Source: Pseudomonadota bacterium (GTDB lineage Bacteria; Desulfobacterota; Syntrophia; Syntrophales; UBA5619). From it: 9,114 nucleotides of DNA. Made by a program: the position numbers and the translations under genes. The notes beneath the pieces are model-generated. The model ran no database searches. It had not been told where the DNA came from and saw only the letters and a program-made list of their open reading frames with translations. Where the stretch lies: the NCBI GenBank assembly GCA_018827585.1, contig JAHJXP010000006.1, forward strand, positions 1-9,114. Direction: 5' to 3'. Positions 1 through 5,187 of the stretch are shown piece after piece; position 1 is the first letter of the stretch, and each line of letters starts with the position of its first letter.

Positions 1-41
1 CCGTGGGGCGTGGAGTTATCCGGAAACTTTAGAATAACTTG

Positions 42-209
42 TTCCTGCCGACGCTGCGCGTCAGCAGGAATCGCGGCGCTGACTTCGTCAAGTGCCTTGC
101 CCTGTCGCTCAGCGCGGCGGAACAAGGCACTTGACCCGACTGCGCTCGCTGGATGTCCGCAGGCAAGCCTGCTCCCATCCATCGTGCTCGCGGGTCAGCG
201 CCGCGATTC
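42..209. repeat. Nested inverted-repeat element upstream of hicBA
   Basis: Four inverted repeats are packed into 168 bases. A hairpin pairs 42-48 and 50-53 with 64-70 and 59-62 (one C/A mismatch). A perfect 16-bp pair joins 68-83 (GAATCGCGGCGCTGAC) to 194-209. Inside it a perfect 13-bp pair joins 87-99 (GTCAAGTGCCTTG) to 123-135. A further hairpin pairs GGATG 151-155 with CATCC 176-180 and GCAGGC 159-164 with GCCTGC 167-172. Together these could fold into a branched, junction-like structure. No GTTRRRY/RYYYAAC ends are present, so it is not a standard attC site. A GGAAAC direct repeat lies outside it at 22-27 and 217-222 but does not abut the palindromes. No convincing gene covers positions 1-274. 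It could be a palindromic repeat or miniature element, or a structured RNA; the function is unknown. Confidence 0.7.
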
Positions 210-227
210 GGCGAAGGGAAACAAAGC

Positions 228-257
228 TTGCGCATGCTCCTCTAAGTGGGGTATCAT
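228..257 (+). promoter_or_regulatory. Candidate hicBA promoter with overlapping dyad
   Basis: TTGCGC (228-233) and TATCAT (252-257) are separated by 18 bases and resemble a weak sigma70 -35/-10 pair, ending 17 bases before the hicB start. A dyad, CTCTAA (240-245) and TTAGAG (259-264), brackets the -10 box and could be an operator for autoregulation. The right half reads GTTAGAG (258-264), one base away from the GTTRRRY core of an integron recombination site, so it may instead be a decayed cassette boundary. Based on consensus resemblance only. Confidence 0.35.
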
Positions 258-274
258 GTTAGAGAGGGGGATTT

Positions 275-475
275 ATGAAGATCGAAATCGAGAGAGAAGA
301 AGATGGCCGCTGGATTGCTGAAATCCCGGAGCTTCCAGGAGTCATGGTTTACGGAGATACCCGTAACCAAGCCATTTCAAAGGCAGAAGCATTAGCCTTG
401 CGAGTCCTGGCTGACCGACTGGAACATGAGGAAGAGATTCCAGAACTTAAGGAAGTATTCGCGGTCTCAGCATGA
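275..475 (+). CDS. hicB: HicB-family antitoxin (short form)
   Basis: This 66-residue protein is the likely antitoxin of a type II HicAB toxin-antitoxin pair. HicB binds and blocks the HicA mRNA interferase. The sequence shows the compact HicB fold: an acidic N-terminal strand, then DGRWIAEIPELPGVMVYG (about residues 10-27) and the helix with AISKAEALALRVLADRL (about 33-49), typical of the degenerate RNase H-like HicB core. There is no room for the C-terminal ribbon-helix-helix or HTH DNA-binding domain found in longer HicB proteins. The start is firm: a purine-rich Shine-Dalgarno (AGAGGGGG) lies just upstream and an in-frame TAG sits at 260-262. The stop overlaps the hicA start by four bases (ATGA), implying translational coupling. 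The antitoxin-first order is the reverse of E. coli hicAB but is common elsewhere. Confidence 0.88.
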   Translation: MKIEIEREEDGRWIAEIPELPGVMVYGDTRNQAISKAEALALRVLADRLEHEEEIPELKEVFAVSA

Positions 476-687
476 GCCGATGGCCGTCAACAAAAGCTCA
501 ACAAGTCCTCGCTGCCTTGCTTCGCATTGGTTGGATAATCAAACGACAGCAGGGCACTTCTCATCGTGTTCTTGCTCGGCAAGACTGGCCTGATTACGTT
601 TTCTCATTCCATGATCGTGAAGAGATCGGGCCGAAGATGTTGGCACGAATTGCCAAGCATACCGGCCTTACTCCTGAAGACTTGTGA
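472..687 (+). CDS. hicA: HicA-family toxin (mRNA interferase)
   Basis: This 71-residue protein fits HicA, a small double-stranded-RNA-binding-fold toxin that cleaves mRNA independently of the ribosome and arrests growth when HicB is lost. The N-terminal helix (STKAQQVLAALLRIGW, residues 6-21) is followed by the strand KRQQGTSHRVL. His31 in the GTSH motif corresponds to the catalytic histidine of the family (usually G-S/T-S/H-H). A C-terminal helix follows (IGPKMLARIAKHTGLTPEDL). Length is normal for the family (about 60-80 residues), so the toxin looks intact. Its ATG overlaps the hicB stop by four bases, and an attC site begins only five bases after its stop. It therefore forms a complete two-gene cassette with hicB. 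HicA/HicB homology is confident; toxicity is inferred. Confidence 0.88.
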   Translation: MSRWPSTKAQQVLAALLRIGWIIKRQQGTSHRVLARQDWPDYVFSFHDREEIGPKMLARIAKHTGLTPEDL

Positions 688-692
688 GAATC

Positions 693-780
693 GCCGAACC
701 AGTAAATTCAGGCGACGGTATTTAGCGCAGCGGCCTCGCGGTTTTACCTTGTCGGCCCGCGCCTGATTTCTCCGTTAGGC
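693..780 (+). other. attC recombination site of the hicBA cassette
   Basis: The outer boxes are R'' GCCGAAC (693-699) and R' GTTAGGC (774-780), complementary except for one central base. After 4-base spacers on each side, an inner stem pairs AAA plus TCAGGCG (704-706, 708-714) with CGCCTGATTT (760-769), leaving T707 extrahelical. Unpaired bases on one arm are a hallmark of attC and set strand choice by the integrase. The loop (715-759) is long and can form a smaller hairpin (GGTA/TACC). Total length is 88 bp, within the known attC range. The R'' mismatch is the only weak point. Confidence 0.75.
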
Positions 781-795
781 GCTTAAGGTTTTGTT

Positions 796-1680
796 ATGAA
801 AAGATTTATTCAATCGACAATCAGGTTTTTATTCCTAACAGCAGTGCTGATGTTTGGAGGAATTCTTCCATCTTTTTCTGCTGATTTGCAAATGTTCTCC
901 AATGGGAGATTGATAAATGATCCAGCAAATGATGGGGATAGCTTTCTTGTGGAAGCTAATCGAAAATCTTTCCATGTGAGGCTTTATTTTGTTGACTGTC
1001 CTGAAACCTTCATTGCCTTTAAAAGTGATGCACAGCGAGTCCGGGAACAGACACGTTATTTTGGATTGTCTGATGCAACACGTACTATTCATTTCGGTAA
1101 CGAAGCAAAAACTTTTACTGAGCATGTCCTTGTTAAACCTTTTACTGTTCATACAGCCTTTGCAAGTGCGTTAGGAAGGTCATCCAAAGGCCGAGTATAT
1201 GGATTCATCACTACTGCTGACGGAAATGATTTGTCGAGCCTGCTCGTTAAAAATGGTCTTGCCCGTACTCACGGCATAGGTAGGAAGACACCCGATGGAG
1301 TATCAGGTGATGAAATAGTTGAAAGGCTTCGGGTTTTTGAGATTTCGGCCATGTTGAAACGTGTTGGCATCTGGTCGGAAAGTGATCCAGATCGGATTGC
1401 CGAACTTCGTGCAAAGCAACGTAGTGAAGATCAGGAATTAAAGGAATTACAAAGCCAAGTAAAACCCCCCCAATCCTCCCAATCCCCCCAAAGCGTGCTT
1501 GACCTGAACACTGCCAGTAAAAAAGAACTTCAGTCTATCAAAGGAACCGGTTCTGTTCTTGCTGAAAGAATTATAGCCGGTCGCCCCTATAGAACCGTAG
1601 ATGATTTGCTCAAAGTAAAAGGAATTGGCCCAAAAAAACTTGAAAATATTCGCCCTTATTTCGTCGTAGGTAAAAAGTAG
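796..1680 (+). CDS. Exported SNase-like nuclease fused to a ComEA-like helix-hairpin-helix domain
   Basis: This 294-residue protein starts with a Sec signal peptide (KR, then a hydrophobic stretch to about residue 24, likely cleaved after Ala29), so it should act outside the cytoplasm. Residues about 36-195 are a staphylococcal-nuclease domain. By alignment to the S. aureus enzyme, Asp48 (in DGDS), Arg62, Asp67, Glu70 (in VDCPE) and Arg133 (in KGRVYGFI) match the calcium and catalytic residues Asp21, Arg35, Asp40, Glu43 and Arg87; Cys68 replaces Thr41. A charged Gln/Pro/Ser linker (about 200-233) leads to a tandem helix-hairpin-helix domain (235-290) with LNTAS, IKGTGSVLAERI and VKGIGPKKLENI, as in ComEA, which binds DNA without sequence specificity. 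Start: AAGG at 785-788 and an in-frame TAA at 784-786. It probably cuts or processes extracellular DNA. The gene is AT-rich compared with the backbone and is the sole gene of its cassette. Confidence 0.85.
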   Translation: MKRFIQSTIRFLFLTAVLMFGGILPSFSADLQMFSNGRLINDPANDGDSFLVEANRKSFHVRLYFVDCPETFIAFKSDAQRVREQTRYFGLSDATRTIHFGNEAKTFTEHVLVKPFTVHTAFASALGRSSKGRVYGFITTADGNDLSSLLVKNGLARTHGIGRKTPDGVSGDEIVERLRVFEISAMLKRVGIWSESDPDRIAELRAKQRSEDQELKELQSQVKPPQSSQSPQSVLDLNTASKKELQSIKGTGSVLAERIIAGRPYRTVDDLLKVKGIGPKKLENIRPYFVVGKK

Positions 1681-1693
1681 GAGAATAGCATCG

Positions 1694-1752
1694 GCCTAAC
1701 CATACAGTCCAGCCGACCGCTTAACAGCGGCGGCTGAATTTAACCGTTAGGC
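1694..1752 (+). other. attC site (59-base element) of the nuclease cassette
   Basis: R'' GCCTAAC (1694-1700) and R' GTTAGGC (1746-1752) are perfectly complementary and match the RYYYAAC/GTTRRRY consensus. The inner stem pairs CAGCCG (1710-1715) and CCGC (1717-1720) with GCGG (1727-1730) and CGGCTG (1731-1736), leaving A1716 extrahelical and a 6-base loop (TTAACA). Spacers of nine bases flank the stem on both sides. The total is exactly 59 bp, the classical size. This is the clearest evidence that the region is an integron array. Confidence 0.92.
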
Positions 1753-1783
1753 GCGCGACGCGAATTGAAAGAGGGTGATTCAA

Positions 1784-2101
1784 ATGGCAATAAAAAGTGA
1801 AGTGGTGAGAAAATGCAAAGCGGCTCTTGAAAACCATTATGGTTCTCAGCTCAAGGGTCTGATTCTGTATGGGTCTGTAGCACGCAACCAAGCTGACTCA
1901 ATGAGTGACATTGATTTGCTCGTTTTGTTAAGCAAACCCTTCGACTATTTTTCAGAACTGCGTCAAGTTATAGATGTGCTGTATCCCATCCAATTAGAGT
2001 CAGAGCAGCTTATTTCTGCCAAACCAGTTACTCCGGATGAATTTGAGCGCGGAAGTATTCAACTCTATCGAAACGCAAAACGGGAAGGGATACTGGTATG
2101 A
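1784..2101 (+). CDS. MNT-domain nucleotidyltransferase (MntA-like antitoxin)
   Basis: This 105-residue protein is a minimal nucleotidyltransferase of the DNA polymerase beta superfamily. The signature is complete: GSVARNQADSMSDIDLLVLL, with Gly30-Ser31 as nucleotide-binding turn and Asp42/Asp44 as metal-binding acids; a third acid may be Glu72 or Glu74. In characterised MntA-HepT pairs the MNT protein is the antitoxin and silences the HEPN RNase by adding AMP to a tyrosine; that role is inferred here. Start choice: ATG 1784 has GAGGGTG six bases upstream, whereas the in-frame GTG at 1775 lies inside that ribosome-binding site; an in-frame TGA at 1766-1768 bars anything longer. The stop overlaps the HEPN start by four bases (ATGA). 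Only 31 bases separate the attC from the start, leaving little room for its own promoter. Confidence 0.87.
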   Translation: MAIKSEVVRKCKAALENHYGSQLKGLILYGSVARNQADSMSDIDLLVLLSKPFDYFSELRQVIDVLYPIQLESEQLISAKPVTPDEFERGSIQLYRNAKREGILV

Positions 2102-2487
2102 CGCCAGAATACGAGCAGGAAATCGCCGCCAATCTTGAACGAGCAGAGCAATCTATCCAAGCGGCTAAAGACCTATCTGTCAAAGGCTACCACGATTTTG
2201 CAGCGTCGCGTGCGTATTATGCAGCCTTTTACGGGGCCACAGCGGTTTTGCTCAACGGGGGTTTGGATTTCAGCAAGCATAGCGGGGTCATTGCTTCGAT
2301 TCATCAGCGATTTGTCAAGACGGGGAAACTGAGCAAGGAACAGGGCAAGGATTTGAACTGGCTTTTTGAAATACGCAATGTTGGGGATTATGGGGGCACA
2401 GCACATGTGTCTCAGCCACAAGCGGAGCAGGCGATTCAGGCTGCGGTGAGTTTCTTGCGTGCTATCAAGTCCCTGCTCAACAGATGA
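2098..2487 (+). CDS. HEPN-domain protein (HepT/UPF0332-like putative toxin)
   Basis: This 129-residue all-helical protein is of the HEPN type, usually the partner of an MNT protein. It shows an N-terminal helix of a kind that precedes the domain (NLERAEQSIQAAKDL, residues 12-26), the central SRAYYAAFYGATAVLL helix (38-52) and a C-terminal EIRNVGDYGG motif (91-100). Many HEPN proteins are metal-independent RNases with an Arg-X4-6-His motif. Here Arg93 is followed by Asp97-Tyr98, and the nearest His (103) is ten residues on, so the canonical spacing is not met. This R..xDYG arrangement is typical of the UPF0332 branch. Tyr98 is a possible AMPylation target. The gene is translationally coupled to the MNT gene and followed 16 bases later by an attC box. 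Family is confident; toxicity is uncertain. Confidence 0.84.
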   Translation: MTPEYEQEIAANLERAEQSIQAAKDLSVKGYHDFAASRAYYAAFYGATAVLLNGGLDFSKHSGVIASIHQRFVKTGKLSKEQGKDLNWLFEIRNVGDYGGTAHVSQPQAEQAIQAAVSFLRAIKSLLNR

Positions 2488-2503
2488 ACAAAGGCAAAAC
2501 ACC

Positions 2504-2564
2504 GCCTAACCAGACGCTCCACTGGACGGGGATTCCGCTGTTGCTTCATCCCCGCCAGTGAGCT
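2504..2564 (+). other. Disrupted attC site of the MNT-HEPN cassette
   Basis: R'' GCCTAAC (2504-2510) is identical to that of the preceding 59-base element. The inner stem pairs CACTGG (2520-2525) and CGGGGAT (2527-2533) with ATCCCCG (2548-2554) and CCAGTG (2555-2560), leaving A2526 extrahelical at the same place as in the previous site. With C2519 bulged, GCT/AGC (2516-2518 and 2561-2563) extends it. The expected spacer plus GTTAGGC is missing: the site runs straight into a palindrome at 2563. A GTTGAGC box, fitting GTTRRRY, occurs only at 2603-2609 beyond that palindrome. Confidence 0.7.
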
Positions 2565-2603
2565 CCGCATTCCCCCCTCGCTTCGCTCGGGGGGAATGCG
2601 GAG
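2563..2603. repeat. 41-bp palindrome at the array edge
   Basis: Perfect 15-bp arms, CTCCGCATTCCCCCC (2563-2577) and GGGGGGAATGCGGAG (2589-2603), enclose an 11-base loop (TCGCTTCGCTC). No T-run follows on the + strand (next bases TTGAGCC), so it is a poor intrinsic terminator. It begins exactly where the attC stem ends and finishes exactly at a GTTGAGC box, as if inserted into the spacer of the attC site. It may be a REP-like or other mobile palindrome. Confidence 0.85.
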
Positions 2604-2634
2604 TTGAGCCGGGTTCACGAAAATTCATGCAGAT

Positions 2635-2655
2635 CCCGCGGGAGATCTTCGCGGG
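2635..2655. repeat. Short hairpin upstream of the aldolase
   Basis: CCCGCG (2635-2640) and CGCGGG (2650-2655) form a 6-bp stem around GGAGATCTT. It lies in the probable leader of the aldolase gene, about 40 bases before its start. No T-run follows. Role unknown. Confidence 0.4.
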
Positions 2656-2696
2656 CAAATGAACGACCGGCGCGTGGCTGAAAAAGGGGGGAAGTC

Positions 2697-3716
2697 ATGA
2701 AAGTTCACTACGCCGCCCTGGGGCTGGTCAATACCCGGGCGATGTTCGCCGCGGCAATCAGGGGGGGATTTGCCGTTCCGGCTTACAACTTTAACAACAT
2801 GGAGCAGCTCCAGGCCATCGTCATGGCCTGCCTGGAGACCCAGTCTCCCGTAATCATCCAGGTCTCAAAGGGGGCGCGGGAGTATGCCGACCGCACGCTC
2901 CTTCGCCACATGGGGCAGGGGGCGGTCGAAATGATGAAGCGGGAGGCCGCGGAGAAGGGGGTAGGGGAGATCCCGATCGCCCTCCATCTGGATCACGGCG
3001 ATTCTTACGAGCTGTGCGCCTCCTGCATAGAATCCGGTTTTCCTTCCGTTATGATCGACGGTTCCCATCTCCCCTATGAAGACAATGCGGCGCTTACCCG
3101 GGAGGTAGCCGATCTTGCCCATCGGCACGATGTGACCGTTGAGGGGGAATTGGGCGTGCTTGCCGGCGTTGAGGACGAGGTTGCTGCCGCCGCCCACACC
3201 TATACCCGTCCGGAGGAGGTGGAGGATTTCGTAACGAGGACAGGCGTCGATTCACTGGCCATCTCCATCGGGACCTCTCACGGGGCCTATAAGTTTAAGG
3301 CAGGACAGACCCCTTCGATCCGCCTCGACATCCTCGGTGAAGTCGAACGCCGAATTCCGGGATTCCCCATCGTTCTGCACGGATCATCCTCTATTCCCCA
3401 GGAGGCCGTGGATGCCATCAACCGCTATGGCGGGACGCTGACGGGCTCCGCCGGCATTCCCGAGGAGCAGCTCCGGGCAGCGGCCCGTTCGGCCGTCTGC
3501 AAGATCAATATCGACTCCGACGGGAGACTCGTCATGACGGCCAAGATCCGCGAGATCCTCGCGCTCAAGCCGCAGGAATTCGATCCCCGGAAGTATCTGG
3601 GACCGGCAAGGGAGGCCCTCCTCTCCCTCTACCGGGAAAAGAACAAGAATGTCCTGGGCAGCGCGGGGCGGGCGCCGGAGATCATGCGGGCGCTGAGAGG
3701 TCCGGCGCTTGCCTGA
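2697..3716 (+). CDS. fba: Class II fructose-bisphosphate aldolase
   Basis: This 339-residue zinc-dependent aldolase cleaves fructose 1,6-bisphosphate to dihydroxyacetone phosphate and glyceraldehyde 3-phosphate, and runs the reverse reaction in gluconeogenesis, in the cytosol. The start of the barrel is clear (AYNFNNMEQLQAIVMAC, about 29-45). LHLDHGDS gives catalytic Asp99 and zinc ligand His100; VEGELG (148-153) gives the conserved Glu151; GTSHGAYKF supplies zinc ligand His195; VLHGSSS supplies His228. The phosphate-binding NIDSD segment is at 271-275. Length fits the longer class II forms. The start is supported by AAGGGGGG at about 2683-2690. A related ketose-bisphosphate (tagatose-type) aldolase cannot be excluded on sequence alone. 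It is the first GC-rich backbone gene after the AT-rich cassettes and appears monocistronic: a terminator-like hairpin and a promoter follow it. Confidence 0.92.
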   Translation: MKVHYAALGLVNTRAMFAAAIRGGFAVPAYNFNNMEQLQAIVMACLETQSPVIIQVSKGAREYADRTLLRHMGQGAVEMMKREAAEKGVGEIPIALHLDHGDSYELCASCIESGFPSVMIDGSHLPYEDNAALTREVADLAHRHDVTVEGELGVLAGVEDEVAAAAHTYTRPEEVEDFVTRTGVDSLAISIGTSHGAYKFKAGQTPSIRLDILGEVERRIPGFPIVLHGSSSIPQEAVDAINRYGGTLTGSAGIPEEQLRAAARSAVCKINIDSDGRLVMTAKIREILALKPQEFDPRKYLGPAREALLSLYREKNKNVLGSAGRAPEIMRALRGPALA

Positions 3717-3759
3717 GCGGATTGGGATGAATGAGGCGAAGCTAAATCCGCGTATTTTT
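3717..3759 (+). terminator. Putative intrinsic terminator after the aldolase
   Basis: Immediately after the aldolase stop codon, GCGGATT (3717-3723) pairs with AATCCGC (3745-3751), followed by GTATTTTT (3752-3759). The 7-bp stem and T-run fit a rho-independent terminator, though the 21-base loop is long. Confidence 0.45.
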
Positions 3760-3761
3760 CC

Positions 3762-3791
3762 TTGACATCTCCTCTTTACCCATTGTATGCG
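3762..3791 (+). promoter_or_regulatory. Candidate sigma70 promoter for the aminotransferase gene
   Basis: A perfect TTGACA (3762-3767) is followed after 18 bases by TATGCG (3786-3791), a moderate -10 match preceded by TTG. It lies between the terminator-like hairpin and the aminotransferase start 95 bases on, where a promoter is expected. Confidence 0.5.
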
Positions 3792-3886
3792 AGGCTCGTT
3801 TCATCAGGGATGTCAACGGAGGTCCATCCTCTCCAAGCGGCTCAACTGCGAAGTTTTTCCAGAATACATATTGGCGGTGAAATATT

Positions 3887-5015
3887 ATGGCGCCGGCAGT
3901 CAATGATCTGAACGTACCGCATCGTCTCCTTCTCGGTCCCGGACCAAGCGCCGCTCATCCCCGCGTCCTGCGCACGATGAGCACGGCGCTTGTCGGATAC
4001 ATGGATCCGGAGTGGCTCTCCCTGATGGATGAAGAACAGGCCCTGCTCCGGGCCGTTTTTCGGACCCAAAACGAACTGACCTTTCCCATCTCCGGAACCG
4101 GGAGCGCGGGCATGGAAGCCGCCTTCTGCAATTTTACGGAACCGGGCGACACGGTCCTCATCGGCTGCAACGGTTTTTTCAGCGAGCGGATGTGCGAGAT
4201 GGCGACGCTCTACGGCGCCGTGGTGAAAAGGATCGAAAAGCCCTGGGGGGAGGTCTTCACCCGGGAGGAGGTGGAAGCCGCCCTTGCCGCGCACAAGCCG
4301 GTCAAGATGATTGCCCTGATCCAGGCGGAAACATCCACCGGCGCACTCCAGCCGCTGGAGGGAATGGGTGAAATCGCCCGCCGGCACGGGGCCCTGCTGC
4401 TGATCGACTGCGTTACTTCGCTCAGCGGTGCGCCCCTGAAGATCGACGAATGGGGCATCGACGTGGCGTTCAGCGCCTCGCAGAAGTGTCTCGGCTGTCC
4501 CCCCCGGCCTGTCCCCCTTTACGGCGGGCGAGCGGGCTGTCGCCATCCTCAATCGGCGGAAAAGCCGGGTGCCCAACTGGTACCTCGATCTGACGATGCT
4601 TGCAAAATACTGGAACAGGGAAAGGGTTTACCATCATACCCCTTCCACCACCCTGCATTACGGATTGCGCGAAGGACTTCGGCTCGTTCTCGAAGAGGGG
4701 CTGGAAGACCGCTGGGTCCGCCATCAGGCGATCGCCGAGTATCTGTGGGAAAAGATGGAAGCGCTCGGCCTGAAACTCTTCGTCAAAAGAAAAGACCGGC
4801 TCCCCCCCCTGACCACCGTCTGCGTGCCGGAGGGCGCGGATGACGCGGCTGTCCGGACCCGTCTGCGCGAGTCCTATAACATCGACATCGCCGGCGGATT
4901 CGGGCCGCTCAAGGGAAAGATCTGGCGGATCGGGCTGATGGGCTTCTCCAGCCGCCGGGAAAATGTGACCCTTCTTTCCGAAGCCTTGCGGGAGATCCTC
5001 GACGGGAGAAAATAG
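3887..5015 (+). pseudogene. Class V PLP-dependent aminotransferase, split by a +1 frameshift
   Basis: Two frames together encode one fold-type I, class V transaminase of the alanine-glyoxylate / serine-pyruvate kind. Frame one from 3887 gives residues 1-204: LLGPGPSAAHPRVL near the N-terminus, SGTGSAGMEAAF (69-80) for cofactor phosphate binding, LIDCVTSLSG with Asp174 for the pyridine nitrogen, and SASQKCLGC with Lys200 as the PLP lysine. The match continues in another frame (GLSPFTAGERAVAI, then VPNWYLDL and KIWRIGLMG) to 5015. The break lies in a run of seven C at 4499-4505, where six would restore a 375-residue protein, the normal length. Unshifted reading ends at 4843 in an Arg/Pro-rich unrelated tail without the small domain. 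The start is firm (in-frame TGA at 3878-3880). It may be a real mutation, a sequencing error in a homopolymer, or, less likely, recoding. Substrate not determinable. Confidence 0.85.
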
Positions 5016-5036
5016 GAAAGCATCCGCAAAAAGTCC

Positions 5037-5065
5037 TTGACAATCGGCTAATAATCGCATAGAAG
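5037..5065 (+). promoter_or_regulatory. Candidate sigma70 promoter for EF-G
   Basis: A perfect TTGACA (5037-5042) is spaced 17 bases from TAGAAG (5060-5065), a 4/6 match to the -10 consensus. It lies just after the aminotransferase stop and would give a leader of roughly 115 bases before EF-G. Confidence 0.45.
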
Positions 5066-5100
5066 CCGCCATTCTCCATCACATGTGTCAACAGTGGATC

Positions 5101-5138
5101 CCCCATCTGGCATGACTTCTCCAAATGAGGGATTTTTT
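5101..5138 (+). terminator. Terminator-like hairpin in the EF-G leader
   Basis: CCCCATCTGG (5101-5110) pairs with CCAAATGAGG (5121-5130) at 8 of 10 positions around a 10-base loop, followed by GATTTTTT (5131-5138) and a further T-rich stretch. It looks like an imperfect rho-independent terminator. It lies downstream of the candidate EF-G promoter, so it could attenuate EF-G transcription, or simply end aminotransferase transcripts if EF-G starts elsewhere. Confidence 0.4.
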
Positions 5139-5187
5139 ATTTTGAAGACGGATGACCGGCAGATCATCCGTTGAAGAAGGAAAAGGT

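Larger units (their letters stand above)
258..2609 (+). mobile_element. Integron gene-cassette array without integrase in view
   Basis: Three co-directional gene units are each followed directly by an attC-like site: hicB-hicA, then attC 693-780; nuclease-HhH, then attC 1694-1752; mnt-hepn, then a disrupted attC from 2504. This gene-then-attC pattern defines integron cassettes. The second cassette runs from 775 to 1746 using the G/TTRRRY crossover point. Its gene starts 22 bases after the preceding GTTAGGC, as expected for cassettes. No tyrosine recombinase (intI) or clear attI is visible, so within this window it matches the class called CALIN (attC clusters lacking an integrase); an intI gene could lie upstream of position 1. 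The left edge is uncertain (GTTAGAG at 258 is the best boundary candidate). The right edge is either about 2564 or the GTTGAGC at 2603-2609. Confidence 0.8.

Noticed and set aside
42..209. Left inverted repeats as a fourth attC site
   Set aside because: No RYYYAAC/GTTRRRY pair bounds the structure; the nearest R'-like box (258-264) breaks the consensus at its last base and has no matching R''.
1..274. CRISPR array or tRNA in the left flank
   Set aside because: The repeats are inverted rather than regularly spaced direct repeats, and no cloverleaf with anticodon and T-loop consensus could be seen.
10..321. 103-residue + strand open frame over the left palindromes
   Set aside because: It has low-complexity Cys/Ser/Ala/Arg composition, overlaps the inverted repeats and the start of hicB, and resembles no family.
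2563..2603. Palindrome as a rho-independent terminator
   Set aside because: The stem is strong but is followed by TTGAGCC with no T-run on the + strand.
3842..4576. 244-residue - strand open frame opposite the aminotransferase
   Set aside because: It is the antisense of a well-conserved coding frame in GC-rich DNA, where long reverse frames are common; the translation shows no motif.
4470..5072. 200-residue - strand open frame opposite the aminotransferase C-terminal half
   Set aside because: It mirrors a conserved + strand coding region and has no recognisable domain or start signal.
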